Notes: generated by a model from the letters alone, not told the origin. Positions 9,331 to 19,106 are shown, counted from the stretch's first letter. The stretch: DNA of 50,872 bases from Streptomyces mutomycini (GCF_001700505.1 NZ_MAPV01000029.1:1-50872); one strand, 5' to 3'. Translations and numbers: made by a program.

Positions 9331-10338
9331 CTATCCGGCCGTGGTCACCGGAGCCCCCGCCGCCGCCCAGTGGCAGGCGACCTGGCTCCGTCCGTCACCC
9401 TCCAGCACCGGCAGTTCCGCCGTGCGGCACGCGTCCGCGACGCCCGCGCGCTGCGCCTCGCCCGAGGCGAGGACCTGGCAGCGGGCGTGGAAGCGGCAGC
9501 CGGACGGGATCTTCGAGGGGTTCGGCGGCTCGCCCGTCAGGATCACCGGCTCGCCGTCACCTTCCGGCAGCACGGACAGCAGCGCCTGTGTGTACGGATG
9601 CCGGGGAGCCGTGAGGATCTGCTCGACGTCACCCGTCTCCACGATCCGGCCGAGATACATCACCGCCACCCGGTCCGCGATGTTCCACGCCAGCCCCAGA
9701 TCGTGCGTCACCACCAGCGCCGACAGACCCAGCTCGTCACGCAGCCGCAGCACCAGGGCCAGGATCTCGCCGCGCACCGAGGCGTCCAGCGACGCCACGG
9801 GCTCGTCCGCGACGATGAGCTCCGGCTCCAGGACCAGCGCGCCCGCGATCACGACGCGCTGGCGCTGACCACCGGACAGCTCGTGCGGAAAGCGCAGGAA
9901 GAACCGCTCCGGGGGCCGCAGCCCCGCCCGCGCCAGTGCCCCGGACACCGCTGTCCGCTCGTCGCCCGCGTAGCCGTGGATGCGCAGGCCCTCCGCCACC
10001 GCGTCGTACACCGTGTGGCGGGGGTTGAGGGAACCGCTGGGGTCCTGCAGCACCAGCTGCACCCGCCTGCGGTACGCCTTGAGCGCCCGGCCCGTGTAGT
10101 CGAGGGGCTCGCCGTCGAAGGTGACCCGGCCGGCCGTGGGCGGCACCAGGCCCAGCAGGGACCGGGCCAGCGTCGTCTTGCCGCAGCCCGACTCACCGAC
10201 CAGGGCGACGATCTCGCCGGGACGGATGTCGAGGTCGACCCCGTCGACGGCCCGGGCGGTCGCCGCCCCGCGACGGCCGGGGAACGCGACCTCCAGCGAC
10301 CGGGCGCTGAGCAGGGGGGCCGGGGGAGTGGTCGTCAT
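9331..10338 (-). CDS. Peptide-type ABC transporter ATP-binding protein (DppF/OppF-like)
   Basis: One of the two ATPases powering the peptide/solute importer of this operon, on the cytoplasmic face. The 335-residue product has Walker [10 protein letters not shown], the ABC signature LSGGQRQRV, Walker [11 protein letters not shown] and switch His in VVTHDLGLA. The C-terminal oligopeptide/dipeptide transporter extension contains GCRFHARCQ with the Cys cluster that typifies DppD/DppF proteins. Its ATG overlaps the stop of the upstream ATPase gene (ATGA). It is the last gene of the five-gene operon. Substrate cannot be read from the sequence; peptides are usual, nickel or other small solutes possible. 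Confidence 0.92.
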   Translation of the reverse strand: MTTTPPAPLLSARSLEVAFPGRRGAATARAVDGVDLDIRPGEIVALVGESGCGKTTLARSLLGLVPPTAGRVTFDGEPLDYTGRALKAYRRRVQLVLQDPSGSLNPRHTVYDAVAEGLRIHGYAGDERTAVSGALARAGLRPPERFFLRFPHELSGGQRQRVVIAGALVLEPELIVADEPVASLDASVRGEILALVLRLRDELGLSALVVTHDLGLAWNIADRVAVMYLGRIVETGDVEQILTAPRHPYTQALLSVLPEGDGEPVILTGEPPNPSKIPSGCRFHARCQVLASGEAQRAGVADACRTAELPVLEGDGRSQVACHWAAAGAPVTTAG

Positions 10339-11396
10339 GGGGTGCTCCTTGCTTCCCCGGCACCGCCGTGCGGACCGGGCGTCACGGTCGCTTCCGGTTC
10401 CACCAGCACACAGGCCGCCCGCCGGGACTGACCGGCCGGCCGCAGTACCTGGTCCTCGGTGGCGCAGGAGTCCAGCGCCGCCGTGCAGCGCGGATGGAAC
10501 GTACAGCCGGAGGGCAGGGCCGATGGATCCGGCGGGTCACCCGGCAGGCCGCGCGGCGCGCGCCGCGACGAGAGGTCCCCGATGCGCGGGAACGCGGCCG
10601 ACAGGGCGCTGCCGTACGGATGCCTGGCGCTGTCGTGAACCTGTTTGGCGGGACCCTCCTCGACGACCCGGCCCGCGTACATCACCGACAGCCGGTCGCA
10701 CGTGTCGGAGAGCACCGCGAGATCGTGGCTGATCATGATGAGACCGAGGTCCTGGTCGCTGACGAGCTGTTCGATCAGCCGCAGGATCTGCGCCTGGATC
10801 ATCACGTCGAGCGCGGTGGTGGGTTCGTCGGCGATGATCAGCCGGGGGTCGCAGGCCAGCGCCATCGCGATCATCACGCGCTGGCGCTGACCGCCGGACA
10901 GCTCGTGCGGATAGGCGTCCGCGCGCGCGGCCGGAAGACCCACCTGCTCCAGCAGCTCACCGGCGCGCCGGCGGGCGGCGGCCGGGGCCCCTCCGCCGTG
11001 CAGCAGGATCGGTTCGGCGATCTGGTCCCCGATGCGGTGCACGGCGTTCAGCGAGTGCATCGCGCCCTGGAAGACGATCGACGCACCCGCCCAGCGCACG
11101 GCCCGCAGCCGCCCCCACTTCATGGTGAGGACGTCCTCGCCGTCCAGCAGGATCTCGCCGCTCAGAGTCGCCGACGCGGGCAGCAGCCGCAGCAGGGCGA
11201 GCGCCAGCGTCGACTTACCGCAGCCGGACTCGCCGGCGATGCCGAGTTTCTGCCCCGCCTCCACCCGCAGGTCCACACCTCGCACGGCGGGGACGGCCGA
11301 GGCCCCCGAGCCGTAGGTGACGTGCAGATTCCGTACGTCGAGCAGCGGCTGCCCGGTCTCCGGCCTCTCGACGCTCTCGGTCTTCACAGCGGTCAA
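10335..11396 (-). CDS. Peptide-type ABC transporter ATP-binding protein (DppD/OppD-like)
   Basis: The second ATPase of the importer, 353 residues if begun at TTG 11396. It has Walker [10 protein letters not shown], signature [12 protein letters not shown], Walker [13 protein letters not shown] and the C-terminal oligo_HPY extension with [16 protein letters not shown] chose TTG 11396 because it overlaps the permease stop (TTGA) and lies behind a GGGGGTG ribosome binding site inside that gene; GTG 11387 is an alternative. A further upstream ATG would give an Arg-rich extension embedded in the permease and is unlikely. It is translationally coupled on both sides. Confidence 0.9.
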   Translation of the reverse strand: MTAVKTESVERPETGQPLLDVRNLHVTYGSGASAVPAVRGVDLRVEAGQKLGIAGESGCGKSTLALALLRLLPASATLSGEILLDGEDVLTMKWGRLRAVRWAGASIVFQGAMHSLNAVHRIGDQIAEPILLHGGGAPAAARRRAGELLEQVGLPAARADAYPHELSGGQRQRVMIAMALACDPRLIIADEPTTALDVMIQAQILRLIEQLVSDQDLGLIMISHDLAVLSDTCDRLSVMYAGRVVEEGPAKQVHDSARHPYGSALSAAFPRIGDLSSRRAPRGLPGDPPDPSALPSGCTFHPRCTAALDSCATEDQVLRPAGQSRRAACVLVEPEATVTPGPHGGAGEARSTP

Positions 11397-12313
11397 CGGG
11401 ACACCCCCAGCTTGGGGTTGAGCACGGATTCGACGGTGCGGCCGCACAGGGTGAACGCGAGGGCGACGACCGCGATGGCGAGTCCGGGCGGAGCGAGGTA
11501 CCACCAGTTGCCGGAGCTGACCGCTCCGGCCTCACGGGCGTCCTGGAGCAGTCCGCCCCAGGAGACGATCGTGGGATCGCCGAGCCCGAGGAAGGCGAGG
11601 GTCGCCTCCGTGAGGATGGCGGTGGAGATCACCAGCGTGGTCTGTGCGAGCACCAGCGGCATCACGTTGGGCAGGACGTGGCGGGACATGATGTGGCCGT
11701 GCCCGCCGCCGAGCGCCTTGGAGCGCTCGATGTACGGGCGTGACTCGACGGACAGCGTCTGCGCGCGTACGAGCCGCGCGGTCGTGGGCCAGGTCGTCAC
11801 GCCGATCGCGAGGATCGTCGTCCAGACCGACCGCGAGAGCACGGTGGCCAGAGCGATGGCGAGCACCAGCGTCGGCATCACCAGGAACCAGTCGGTGATC
11901 CGCATGACGATGTTGCCGTACCAGCCCTTGAAGTGGCCGGCCGTGATCCCCACCAGGGTCCCGATGGCCACAGAGAGGAACGCGGCGAGCAGGCCCACGG
12001 TCAGGGAGACCCGTGTCCCCCACACCAGGAGGGCGAGCAGACTGCGCCCGAACTGGTCGGTGCCGAGCGGGAACCCGGCACTCGGTGACTCCAGCGGGCC
12101 GCCCGGCGCGGCGGTGACGCTCCGGGAGCCCTCGCCGACCAGCAGCGGGGCGGCCAGCGCGGTCAGGGCGATGACCGCGAGCACGGCCAGGCCTACGAGG
12201 CCCGCCCGGTGGCCGCGGTACTGCTGCCAGAAGCGGCCCGCCGCCTGACGCCTGCGGGCCCAGGTGAGTGCGCGCGGGCCGGGGGCCGGCGCGGCGTCGG
12301 TAGTCGTCGTCAT
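11393..12313 (-). CDS. ABC transporter permease (DppC/OppC-like)
   Basis: An inner-membrane permease subunit of 306 residues. It has an N-terminal cytoplasmic tail, a first membrane segment (AGLVGLAVLAVIALTALAA), the periplasmic-side stretch FPLGTDQFGRSLLALLVWGTRVSLTVGL diagnostic of DppC-type permeases, and the cytoplasmic EAA-type loop around RSKALGGGHGHIMSRHVLPN that docks on the ATPases. About six membrane spans are visible. Its ATG overlaps the upstream permease stop (ATGA) and its stop overlaps the downstream ATPase start, so expression is tightly coupled. Confidence 0.92.
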   Translation of the reverse strand: MTTTTDAAPAPGPRALTWARRRQAAGRFWQQYRGHRAGLVGLAVLAVIALTALAAPLLVGEGSRSVTAAPGGPLESPSAGFPLGTDQFGRSLLALLVWGTRVSLTVGLLAAFLSVAIGTLVGITAGHFKGWYGNIVMRITDWFLVMPTLVLAIALATVLSRSVWTTILAIGVTTWPTTARLVRAQTLSVESRPYIERSKALGGGHGHIMSRHVLPNVMPLVLAQTTLVISTAILTEATLAFLGLGDPTIVSWGGLLQDAREAGAVSSGNWWYLAPPGLAIAVVALAFTLCGRTVESVLNPKLGVSR

Positions 12314-13401
12314 CGGCCCACCCGGGGATCGAGGAGCGGATAGATCACATCGGCGAGCGTGTTCATCAGGATCACCGCGGCGGCGAAGACGAAGAACAGC
12401 GCCTGCACCAGTGGCAGGTCGGGCACGCTGAGCGCCTGGTAGAAGAGCCCGCCGAGGCCCGGCCAGGAGAACACCGTCTCCACCAGGATGGCGCCGGCGA
12501 CCGTGTTGCCCAGGTTGACGAAGAGCAGCGTCACCGTCGGCAGCATCGCGTTCGGGACGGCGTGCCTGCGGCGTACGAGGTCGTCGCGCAGCCCCTTCGC
12601 CCGTGCCGTCGTCAGGTAGTCGCTGCCCATCTCGTCGAGCAGCGAGGACCGCATCACCAGCAGGGTGCGCGCGTACTCGACGGCGACGAGGGTGACGACG
12701 GGCAGCACCATGTGGTGGGCCACGTCGAGGACGTGGGCGAGGCCGCTCCCCCCGCCGGACTCCATGCCCCCGGTCGGGAACATGCCGGGGACCGGCCCGA
12801 TGCCCACCGACAGGGTGACGATCAGGAGCAGACCGAGCCAGAACGAGGGCACCGAGTACAGCGTCAGCGCGAAGGCGGTGTGGAAGCGGTCACCGGCCGA
12901 GCCGTTGCGCCAGGCGGACCTGGCGCCCAGCCAGATGCCGATCGCCGTGTAGATCACGAACGCGGTGCCGGTGAGGAGCAGTGTCGCCGGCAGCGCCTCG
13001 GTGATCTTGTCCATGACGGGGGCGCGGAACTGGTACGAGGTACCGAAGTCCCCGGTCAGAGCCTTGCCGCAGTATTCGGTGAACTGCTGCCACAGCGGCA
13101 GGTCCAGGCCGAACTCCCGCCGCATCGCCGCGATCTGCTCGGTCGACACCTGCCGGCCGCCCGTCATCTGCTTGACCGGGTCGCCCGGGATCAGGCGGAA
13201 CAGGAAGAAGCTGGTCACGAGCACGGCGAAGAGCGAGACGGCCGCACCGGCCAGCTTGCCCGCCGCATAGCGGAGGTAGGCGGTCGTGCTCCGGGCGCGT
13301 GGACTGCGGGCCGGCGGACCGGCCGGAGCCGGGCCGCCGGTCCGCACAGCGTCCACGCCCGCCACGCCCTTCAGGAGCGCGGGAGTGCTTTCTGTGCTCA
13401 T
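12310..13401 (-). CDS. ABC transporter permease (DppB/OppB-like)
   Basis: The partner permease, 363 residues. After an approximately 40-residue N-terminal tail unlike the family, membrane segment LAGAAVSLFAVLVTSFFLFRLIPGDPV begins the usual DppB fold; LIPGDP is its signature. The EAA loop reads YLTTARAKGLRDDLVRRRHAVPNAMLPT. The C-terminus has ETVFSWPGLGGL and ends in LLDPRVGR, both typical. It starts 3 bp beyond the binding-protein stop. With the DppC-like partner it forms the translocation pore. Confidence 0.92.
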   Translation of the reverse strand: MSTESTPALLKGVAGVDAVRTGGPAPAGPPARSPRARSTTAYLRYAAGKLAGAAVSLFAVLVTSFFLFRLIPGDPVKQMTGGRQVSTEQIAAMRREFGLDLPLWQQFTEYCGKALTGDFGTSYQFRAPVMDKITEALPATLLLTGTAFVIYTAIGIWLGARSAWRNGSAGDRFHTAFALTLYSVPSFWLGLLLIVTLSVGIGPVPGMFPTGGMESGGGSGLAHVLDVAHHMVLPVVTLVAVEYARTLLVMRSSLLDEMGSDYLTTARAKGLRDDLVRRRHAVPNAMLPTVTLLFVNLGNTVAGAILVETVFSWPGLGGLFYQALSVPDLPLVQALFFVFAAAVILMNTLADVIYPLLDPRVGR

Positions 13402-13404
13402 GGG

Positions 13405-15282
13405 CTATTCACGGTCTTCCGCGGTGGAACGGCGACGCATGGCGAACAGCAGCCCGCCACCGGCGAGGACGGCTACGGCGACACCGACACCGATGAGGAC
13501 CCCGGTGGAGCTGCCGCCGTCGCCGGACGAGCCGCCCGACGCGCCGTCGGCCGGGACAGCCGACCACCAGCTCCAGTAACCGTCCTGACCGTAGATGTTG
13601 CCCGCGTCCGAGGGCATGGTCGTGATCGACTCGATCTGGTCGGTCCGGTAGGCCTCGACGGCATTCGGGTACGCCATGACATTCATGTATCCCGTGTCGT
13701 ACAGCCGCGACTCCATCTGCTTCACGAGGTCGGCCCGTTTGGCGGGGTCGTATTCGGCCAGCTGCTTCGCGTAGAGCTCGTCGTACTGCTTGTCGCAGAT
13801 GAAGTTGTCCGTCGCCGCGGACTCCTTCGCCTTGGCGGGCAGCGCAGCGCAGGTGTGGATCGACATGACGAAGTCGGGGTCCGGGTTGACGGACCAGCCG
13901 TCGAAGGCGAGGTCGTACTCACCCGCGTACCAGGGGTCCGAGACGTTGTCGAGGCAGTCGACCTTCAGACCGATGCCGAGATCGCCCCACCACTCCTGGA
14001 GGTACTTCCCGATGGCCTTGTCGTTGGGGTCCGTGGCGTGGCACAGGATGCGGAAGTCGAGCGCCTTGCCGTCCTTGCCGGTCCGCTTGCCGGCGCTGTT
14101 CTTCCGGTAGCCCGCCTCGTCGAGCAGGGCAGCGGCCTTCGCCGGGTCGTAGGCGAGCTTCTGCCCGGCCGTCGGCTTCCAGAAGTACGAGCCGTAACGC
14201 GGCGGGATGTAGCCCTCACCCTCCATGGCGTAGCCCTGGAAGACCTTGTCGATGATGGCCGTGCGGTCCACGGCCATGAACAGCGCCCGGCGGACCTTCT
14301 GGTCCAGCAGCGCCGGGTGCCCGTCGCCGAACTTCTGGCCGTCCTTGGTCCGTGCGCCGGGGTTGGTGGCAAGCGCGTAGAAGCGCCGGCCGGGGGCGTC
14401 GTTCACCTTGATGTTGTCGGTGGTCTTGAGTGACTCGGCCTGCGCGGGCGTCAGACTCGGACTTCCGGCGACGAAGGAGACTTCACCCTTTCGGAGGGCC
14501 GCCACGGCCGCGTCCTGGTCCTTGTAGTACCGGAAGACGAGCTCGTCGAACTTGGGGGCGCCGCGCCAGAAGTCCTTGTTGGCCTTCAGCTTCACGTAGC
14601 TGTCGACCTTGTAGTCCGTCAGGATGAAGGGCCCGTTGCCGACGACGGGGAACTTCGTGTCGTTGTTGAACTTCGAGAAGTCGCCGACCTTCTCCCAGAC
14701 GTGCCTGGGGACGATGGGCACGTCCAGCGCCGTCATCGTGGCCTGAGGCTGCTTCAGCTCTATGACCAGCTTGTCCGGGCCGGTCGCCGTCACCTTCTTG
14801 AAGTTGCCGACGAAGCTGCCGTTCGAGGTGGCGGCGCCCTCGTCCGTCATCATCTTGTTGAAGGTCCACGCCGCGTCCTCGGCGGTGGCCTTCTCGCCGT
14901 CCGACCACTTCGAGTCCGACCGGATGGTGTACGTCCACGTCAGCTTGTCCGCCGAGGTCTCCCACTCGGTGGCGAGCCCGGGGATCGTGCGGCTGTCCTT
15001 GGCGTCGTAGTTGGTGAGGTAGTCGTACATCAGGCGGTGGATGCTCGTGGACACCAGCCGCTGCGCGAGGAACGGACTCAGGGAGTCGACGCTCTGCGCG
15101 ACCGCGACCGTGAGGGTCGACTTCCCGTCGGCGGCCTGCGCTTCCTGCGGGGAGGGGCCGAAGGGGCTGCCGAGGACGACCGATCCGGCGGCCAGGGCCA
15201 GGGCGGCGGCTCCGGAGGCGAGGAGGATACGCAGGCGGCGGCCTGGGGGGCGGAAGGAACGTGAGGGGAATCTTGTGACCAT
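13405..15282 (-). CDS. ABC transporter substrate-binding protein with C-terminal membrane anchor
   Basis: An extracytoplasmic solute-binding protein of family 5 (SBP_bac_5), 625 residues and the first gene of the transporter operon. Residues 1 to about 50 form a signal peptide with a basic start, a hydrophobic core (LLASGAAALALAAGSVVLG) and a likely AQA cleavage area. No lipobox Cys is visible, unlike most Gram-positive binding proteins. The family-5 core includes TEWETSADKLTWTYTIR, LVFRYYKDQDAAVAAL and AVDRTAII. Near the C-terminus a Gly/Ser linker leads to a hydrophobic segment (GVLIGVGVAVAVLAGGGLLFA) and RRRS, so the protein is probably tethered by a C-terminal membrane helix. ATG 15282 was chosen for its GAGGT ribosome binding site about 8 nt upstream and because the signal peptide starts there. 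Confidence 0.9.
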   Translation of the reverse strand: MVTRFPSRSFRPPGRRLRILLASGAAALALAAGSVVLGSPFGPSPQEAQAADGKSTLTVAVAQSVDSLSPFLAQRLVSTSIHRLMYDYLTNYDAKDSRTIPGLATEWETSADKLTWTYTIRSDSKWSDGEKATAEDAAWTFNKMMTDEGAATSNGSFVGNFKKVTATGPDKLVIELKQPQATMTALDVPIVPRHVWEKVGDFSKFNNDTKFPVVGNGPFILTDYKVDSYVKLKANKDFWRGAPKFDELVFRYYKDQDAAVAALRKGEVSFVAGSPSLTPAQAESLKTTDNIKVNDAPGRRFYALATNPGARTKDGQKFGDGHPALLDQKVRRALFMAVDRTAIIDKVFQGYAMEGEGYIPPRYGSYFWKPTAGQKLAYDPAKAAALLDEAGYRKNSAGKRTGKDGKALDFRILCHATDPNDKAIGKYLQEWWGDLGIGLKVDCLDNVSDPWYAGEYDLAFDGWSVNPDPDFVMSIHTCAALPAKAKESAATDNFICDKQYDELYAKQLAEYDPAKRADLVKQMESRLYDTGYMNVMAYPNAVEAYRTDQIESITTMPSDAGNIYGQDGYWSWWSAVPADGASGGSSGDGGSSTGVLIGVGVAVAVLAGGGLLFAMRRRSTAEDRE

Positions 15283-15420
15283 GGACGGTGACCTCGCGTC
15301 ATTACTCGCATGGTGAAGGCGGGCAGATCTCTGGTTCGCCAGCTGGTGAAGCGAAGGTCTATCAGCGCCGTCGGGTCGCGTCAACGGTCCGCCAAACCGC
15401 GTGTGGTCTGCGGGAATGCG

Positions 15421-15458
15421 ATGAGGGCCCGCACCGTGTACACGGTGCGGGCCCTCAT
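15421..15458. terminator. Perfect 38-bp palindrome (terminator of the MinD-like gene)
   Basis: The sequence from ATGAGGGCCCGCACCGTG (15421-15438) through TA to its exact reverse complement (15441-15458) is a perfect 38-bp palindrome. It lies 20 bp past the stop of the minus-strand MinD-like gene and upstream of the binding-protein gene. It most likely terminates the T7SS-side transcript. Perfect symmetry would also suit a dimeric DNA-binding protein. Confidence 0.75.
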
Positions 15459-15478
15459 TGGTTCAGACCTCTCCGGCC

Positions 15479-18400
15479 CTACTGCTGAGGCGCCGGCGGT
15501 GGCTGGGGAGGGTGCTGCTGCCGGCCCGACGGCGGAACCGGTCCTCGCAGTTCGGGCTGTCCTGGCTGATGTGCCTGGCCATCGTGTTGCGCGGGCGGCG
15601 GAGGCGGTCCGGCCGGGCCCCCGCCGGGCGGTGCCTGGGAGGGCTGCTGCTGCCAGCCGTTGCTCCCCGCACCCGGCCCCGCGTACGGCTGCTGCGGTGC
15701 GGCGGCGGCCTGATGGGGCGGGGGCTGCTGTCCCCCGTACGGCTGCTGCCCACCGTAGTGCTGCTGTCCCCCGTACGGCTGCTGCCCACCGGGTGCGTGC
15801 GGCTGCTGGGGTGGATACGGCTGCTGCCCGGGGTACGGCTGTCCGGGGTACTGCTGCCCGGGGTACGGCTGACCCGGGTACGGCTGCCCGGGCTGGGGCT
15901 GGGGTGCGTACTGCTGCTGCCCGGGCGTCTGCTGACCGGGCATCGGCGGGGCGAACTGGGGTGGCGGGCTGGTGCCGTCCGCGGTCCACAGTCCCTGCTG
16001 CTGCTGGGCCCGCTGGAAGTCCTCCGCGACGAGCGCGGAGAGGTTGAAGTAGGCCTCGCGGGTCTTCGGGCGCATCATGTCGAGGTCCACCTCGGCGCCG
16101 GCCGACAGGTGCTCGTCGAACGGCACGACCACCACGCCCCGGCAGCGGGTCTCGAAGTGCTGCACGATGTCGTCGACCTTGATCATCTTTCCGGTCTCGC
16201 GGACACCGGAGATGACGGTCAGGGAACGCTGCACCAGTTCCGCGTAACCGTGCGCCGACAGCCAGTCGAGCGTGGTGGACGCGCTGGAGGCACCGTCGAC
16301 GGACGGCGTCGAGATGATGATCAGCTGGTCGGCGAGGTCCAGCACCCCGCGCATCGCGCTGTAGAGCAGGCCGGTGCCCGAGTCGGTGAGGATGATCGGG
16401 TACTGCTTGCCCAGGACGTCGATCGCCCGGCGGTAGTCCTCGTCGTTGAAGGCCGTGGAGACCGCCGGGTCCACGTCGTTGGCGAGGATCTCCAGACCGG
16501 ACGGCGCCTGCGAGGTGAAGCGGCGGATGTCCATGTACGAGTTGAGGTACGGGATCGCCTGGACCAGGTCGCGGATGGTGGCCCCGGTCTCGCGGCGCAC
16601 CCGCCGGCCGAGCGTGCCGGCGTCCGGGTTGGCGTCGATGGCGAGGATCTTGTCCTGCCGCTCGGTGGCGAGGGTGGAGCCGAGCGCGGTGGTCGTCGTG
16701 GTCTTGCCGACACCGCCCTTGAGGCTGATCACCGCGATCCGGTAGCACGACAGCACCGGCGTGCGGATCAGGTCCAGCTTGCGCTGCCGCTCGACCTCCT
16801 CCTTCTTCCCGCCCAGCTTGAAGCGCGAGGCGGCCGACGGGGTGCGGCTGCTCTTGGCCTTCTGCTTGCCCCGGACCAGCCGGTCCGAGGACAGCTCCAC
16901 GGCGGCCGTGTAGCCGAGCGGGGCGCCCGGCACGGAGCGCTCGCGCTGGTCGTGGGTGACCGGCGTCGGCCAGGCGGAACCGGTGCGCGGATCGACGGGC
17001 GGGGCCTGCGGTGCAGGCGGCTGGGCCTGGTAGGCCTCGTGCTGCTGCTGCTGCTGCTGCTGCTGCCGCTGCTGCTGCTGCTGGGCAGGCAGGTTCGGGG
17101 TGCCATGGGCCGGCTGCTGCGGGATCTGCGGGGGGAGCGGGGCCCCCTGCGCCGGGAACCGCTGCTGCTGGCCGGCCTGCGGGGCCGGGAACCCGTAACC
17201 GCCCTGGGGCTGTGCCGCCGGGGGCTGTTGGGGCGTGCCCTGGGCGGGGAACTGCTGCTGGGGCGCCTGCGGGAACCCGTAACCGCCTTGCTGTTGGGGC
17301 GCCTGCGGGAACCCGTAACCTCCCTGCTGGGCAGGCGTGTTGGGCTGAACCTGCTGCTGGGGCGCAGGCGGGGACGGCTGTGCGGGCGGCGGTGTCGGGC
17401 CCTGAGGGAATCCGTAGCCCCCCGGTGCTCCGGCAGCCGGAGGGGGCTGCTGTGCGGGCCACTGCGGCGCGGCTTGCGGCGCGCCCGGTTGCGGCGCGGC
17501 CGGCTGGAAGGCGGGCGGCAGCGGAGGGAGGGCGCCCTGCGGGGGCGGCGCCGGTGTCCACGGGGCCGGTGCGTTCGACGGCACGGGACTCGGACTCCGG
17601 GGCACGTCCGCCGGCGCTGCGCCGGCCTGCGGCGTAACCGTGGGCGGCGTACCGGTCCGCGGCGTAACCGTGGGCGGCGTACCGGTCGGTGCGTCCTGGG
17701 GTGTGTCCTTGGGCGCCGCGTCCGTCACGGAGGCCACGGGTACGTCGGATTGGCCGGAGGCCTGTTCGCCGTCCGTCTCCGGGTCGTCGGCGGACGTCCG
17801 TACGGGGTCTTCCGTCGCGTCCGCCACGGAGCTCTTCGCCGCGTCCGGCTCCGCCGCGTCCGGCTCCGCCGCGTCCGGTTCGGGGGAGTCCGCGCCGTCG
17901 CTCCCTTCGGAGCCCCTGTCGTTCACCGGACCGGCCGGTTCTGCGGCTGCCGGCCCGGATGGGGCGGCAGCGTCCGGCGGCCCGGCCGGATCGCCGGAGC
18001 CCGACGTCGTGGGTGCGGCCCCGGCCCTGGCCGCCTCGCGTTCGGCGATCTCCTGCTTCAGCGCGGCGGGGGAGAAGCGCATGGTGGCGCCGCTCTCCAC
18101 GTCGCCGCCGCCGAACGCGCCGCTCGCCGCGTCCGGCTGACCGGAGCCCGCCGCAGGCGGTGCCGGGACCGGGGGAGCGGGGGTGAATGAAGGCGAGGGC
18201 GGCTCCGACGAGGCGGCGGAAGATGCCTCGGACGGTGCTGCCGGAACCGGCGGCCAGCCGCGCTCGAAGCCACCCGAGGCCGGCGGCCCCGGTACGGACA
18301 GCGGCGCCCCCTGCGGCGGAGGCGGCGCAAGGTGCGAGCCCGCTCCACCCGACGAGTCACCCGGCGCGTTCTGCGTGTACCAGGCGGGCGGGGTGTAGTC

Positions 18401-18499
18401 GATGGTGAACTCACCCGTCATCTCGGCGGGATCCGCGTCGGACGACTCGTCGACGGGCGTGTTCCATCCCCCGTTGATCTCGTCCCGATCGCCGTTCAC
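15479..18499 (-). CDS. Pro/Gln-rich MinD/ParA-like ATPase, EspI-like T7SS-associated protein
   Basis: A 1006-residue protein. Residues 1 to about 520 are disordered, rich in Pro, Gln, Gly and Ala, with tandem [12 protein letters not shown] units and a near-pure Gln run. The ATPase domain (about 580-850) has a deviant Walker A, KGGVGKT at 594-600, followed by [14 protein letters not shown] and [13 protein letters not shown], as in MinD/ParA family proteins. The tail (about 860-1006) is again Pro/Gln/Gly/Tyr-rich with [12 protein letters not shown] repeats. A proline-rich N-terminus fused to a MinD-like ATPase is the layout of mycobacterial EspI in ESX-1. GTG 18499 has a GGAGG ribosome binding site 4 nt upstream. 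A regulatory or targeting role in T7SS is inferred from layout and position. Confidence 0.85.
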   Translation of the reverse strand: MNGDRDEINGGWNTPVDESSDADPAEMTGEFTIDYTPPAWYTQNAPGDSSGGAGSHLAPPPPQGAPLSVPGPPASGGFERGWPPVPAAPSEASSAASSEPPSPSFTPAPPVPAPPAAGSGQPDAASGAFGGGDVESGATMRFSPAALKQEIAEREAARAGAAPTTSGSGDPAGPPDAAAPSGPAAAEPAGPVNDRGSEGSDGADSPEPDAAEPDAAEPDAAKSSVADATEDPVRTSADDPETDGEQASGQSDVPVASVTDAAPKDTPQDAPTGTPPTVTPRTGTPPTVTPQAGAAPADVPRSPSPVPSNAPAPWTPAPPPQGALPPLPPAFQPAAPQPGAPQAAPQWPAQQPPPAAGAPGGYGFPQGPTPPPAQPSPPAPQQQVQPNTPAQQGGYGFPQAPQQQGGYGFPQAPQQQFPAQGTPQQPPAAQPQGGYGFPAPQAGQQQRFPAQGAPLPPQIPQQPAHGTPNLPAQQQQQRQQQQQQQQHEAYQAQPPAPQAPPVDPRTGSAWPTPVTHDQRERSVPGAPLGYTAAVELSSDRLVRGKQKAKSSRTPSAASRFKLGGKKEEVERQRKLDLIRTPVLSCYRIAVISLKGGVGKTTTTTALGSTLATERQDKILAIDANPDAGTLGRRVRRETGATIRDLVQAIPYLNSYMDIRRFTSQAPSGLEILANDVDPAVSTAFNDEDYRRAIDVLGKQYPIILTDSGTGLLYSAMRGVLDLADQLIIISTPSVDGASSASTTLDWLSAHGYAELVQRSLTVISGVRETGKMIKVDDIVQHFETRCRGVVVVPFDEHLSAGAEVDLDMMRPKTREAYFNLSALVAEDFQRAQQQQGLWTADGTSPPPQFAPPMPGQQTPGQQQYAPQPQPGQPYPGQPYPGQQYPGQPYPGQQPYPPQQPHAPGGQQPYGGQQHYGGQQPYGGQQPPPHQAAAAPQQPYAGPGAGSNGWQQQPSQAPPGGGPAGPPPPPAQHDGQAHQPGQPELRGPVPPSGRQQHPPQPPPAPQQ
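15790..15905. repeat. Imperfect tandem repeat encoding [12 protein letters not shown] units
   Basis: Recurrent GGGTACGGCTG-type units spaced 15-18 bp encode, on the minus strand, alternating [10 protein letters not shown] blocks in the C-terminal tail of the MinD-like ATPase. Repeat number is likely to vary between strains. Confidence 0.75.
17040..17087. repeat. CTG/CAG trinucleotide run encoding poly-Gln
   Basis: An almost uninterrupted run of CTG on the plus strand (CAG on the coding strand), broken by one CCG, encodes roughly 14 Gln in the disordered region of the MinD-like ATPase. Such runs can expand or contract by slippage in frame. Confidence 0.85.
17180..17330. repeat. Tandem GGYGFP(QAPQQQ) coding repeats
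   Basis: Several copies of a unit containing GGGAACCCGTAACC on the plus strand encode [16 protein letters not shown] blocks in the MinD-like ATPase. Neighbouring short duplications occur near 17632-17690 (TPPTVTP units) and 17841-17880 (PDAAE units). Confidence 0.75.
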
Positions 18500-18872
18500 T
18501 TTGCCTCCTGGTGTGGTCGAGCACCCTTGTGCCGTGATGGGTGGGGGCGACCGTTCCGGCAGTCCGGTCCGCCCGGCTCTCCCCCTTGCGACGCGCGGCG
18601 CCTGCCCGCAGGTTCCTCCGCCGTGTCCCTACCCACCCTAATCGCCGCGGGGCGCACTGCGGCAGGCCGTATCGCACAGCGGCAACTGTCCCTCGGATCA
18701 CACCCAGCCGTCGAGCGGAGCACGGAGGGAGAACGTGATGGAACGGGCCATTTGTCGCACCCGGGACGCGCCGGGTCACAGTGCGGGACGCGCCAGGGAG
18801 CAGCCAGGGACGCGTCAGGACACAGCGCGGGGGCGGCCGTCCCGGACAGCCGCCCCCGCACTGCGCACCCGC

Positions 18873-19106
18873 CTACTTGAGGTCGAATTCACCGTCCCGC
18901 GCGCCCAGTACGAACGCGCGCCACTCGGCCTCCGTGTAGCGCAGCACCGTCCCGGGGTCGAGCGAGGAGCGCATGGCGACCGCACCCCCGGGGAGGTGGG
19001 CGATCTCCACCCGTTCCTCGGCGTCCTCGGTACCGGGTGCGCTCAGCCACTCGGCATCCGAGATGTCGAGAGCGTAGAGCTCGTCCTTTTCCTGCTGGGT
19101 GCCCAT
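18873..19106 (-). CDS. DUF397 / BldB-like small protein
   Basis: A 77-residue acidic protein with the DUF397 pattern: VEIAHLPGGAVAMRSSLDP, then VLRYTEAEWRAFVLGARDGEFDL at the C-terminus. DUF397 proteins are abundant in Streptomyces; the best known is BldB, required for aerial growth and antibiotic production, and others pair with helix-turn-helix regulators. Here no such regulator is adjacent, and the gene sits between the MinD-like ATPase and the T7SS genes. bldB is known to lie near the ESX genes in S. coelicolor, so this could be bldB, but the protein is shorter than BldB (about 98 residues) and I do not assign the name. ATG 19106 sits 7-8 nt after AAGGGAC; GTG 19112 is the alternative. 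Confidence 0.72.
   Translation of the reverse strand: MGTQQEKDELYALDISDAEWLSAPGTEDAEERVEIAHLPGGAVAMRSSLDPGTVLRYTEAEWRAFVLGARDGEFDLK

Noticed and set aside
17040..17330. CRISPR array
   Set aside because: The repeats are coding (Gln and GGYGFP units), have no unique spacers of constant size, and stay in frame.
15458..18190. 910-aa plus-strand open frame over the MinD-like gene
   Set aside because: Repeats of Leu/Arg/Gly arise from the complement of Pro/Gln codons; the minus strand has the P-loop and a ribosome binding site.
18873..19106. Firm naming of the DUF397 gene as bldB
   Set aside because: Many DUF397 genes exist in Streptomyces, this one is shorter than BldB, and orthology cannot be tested here.
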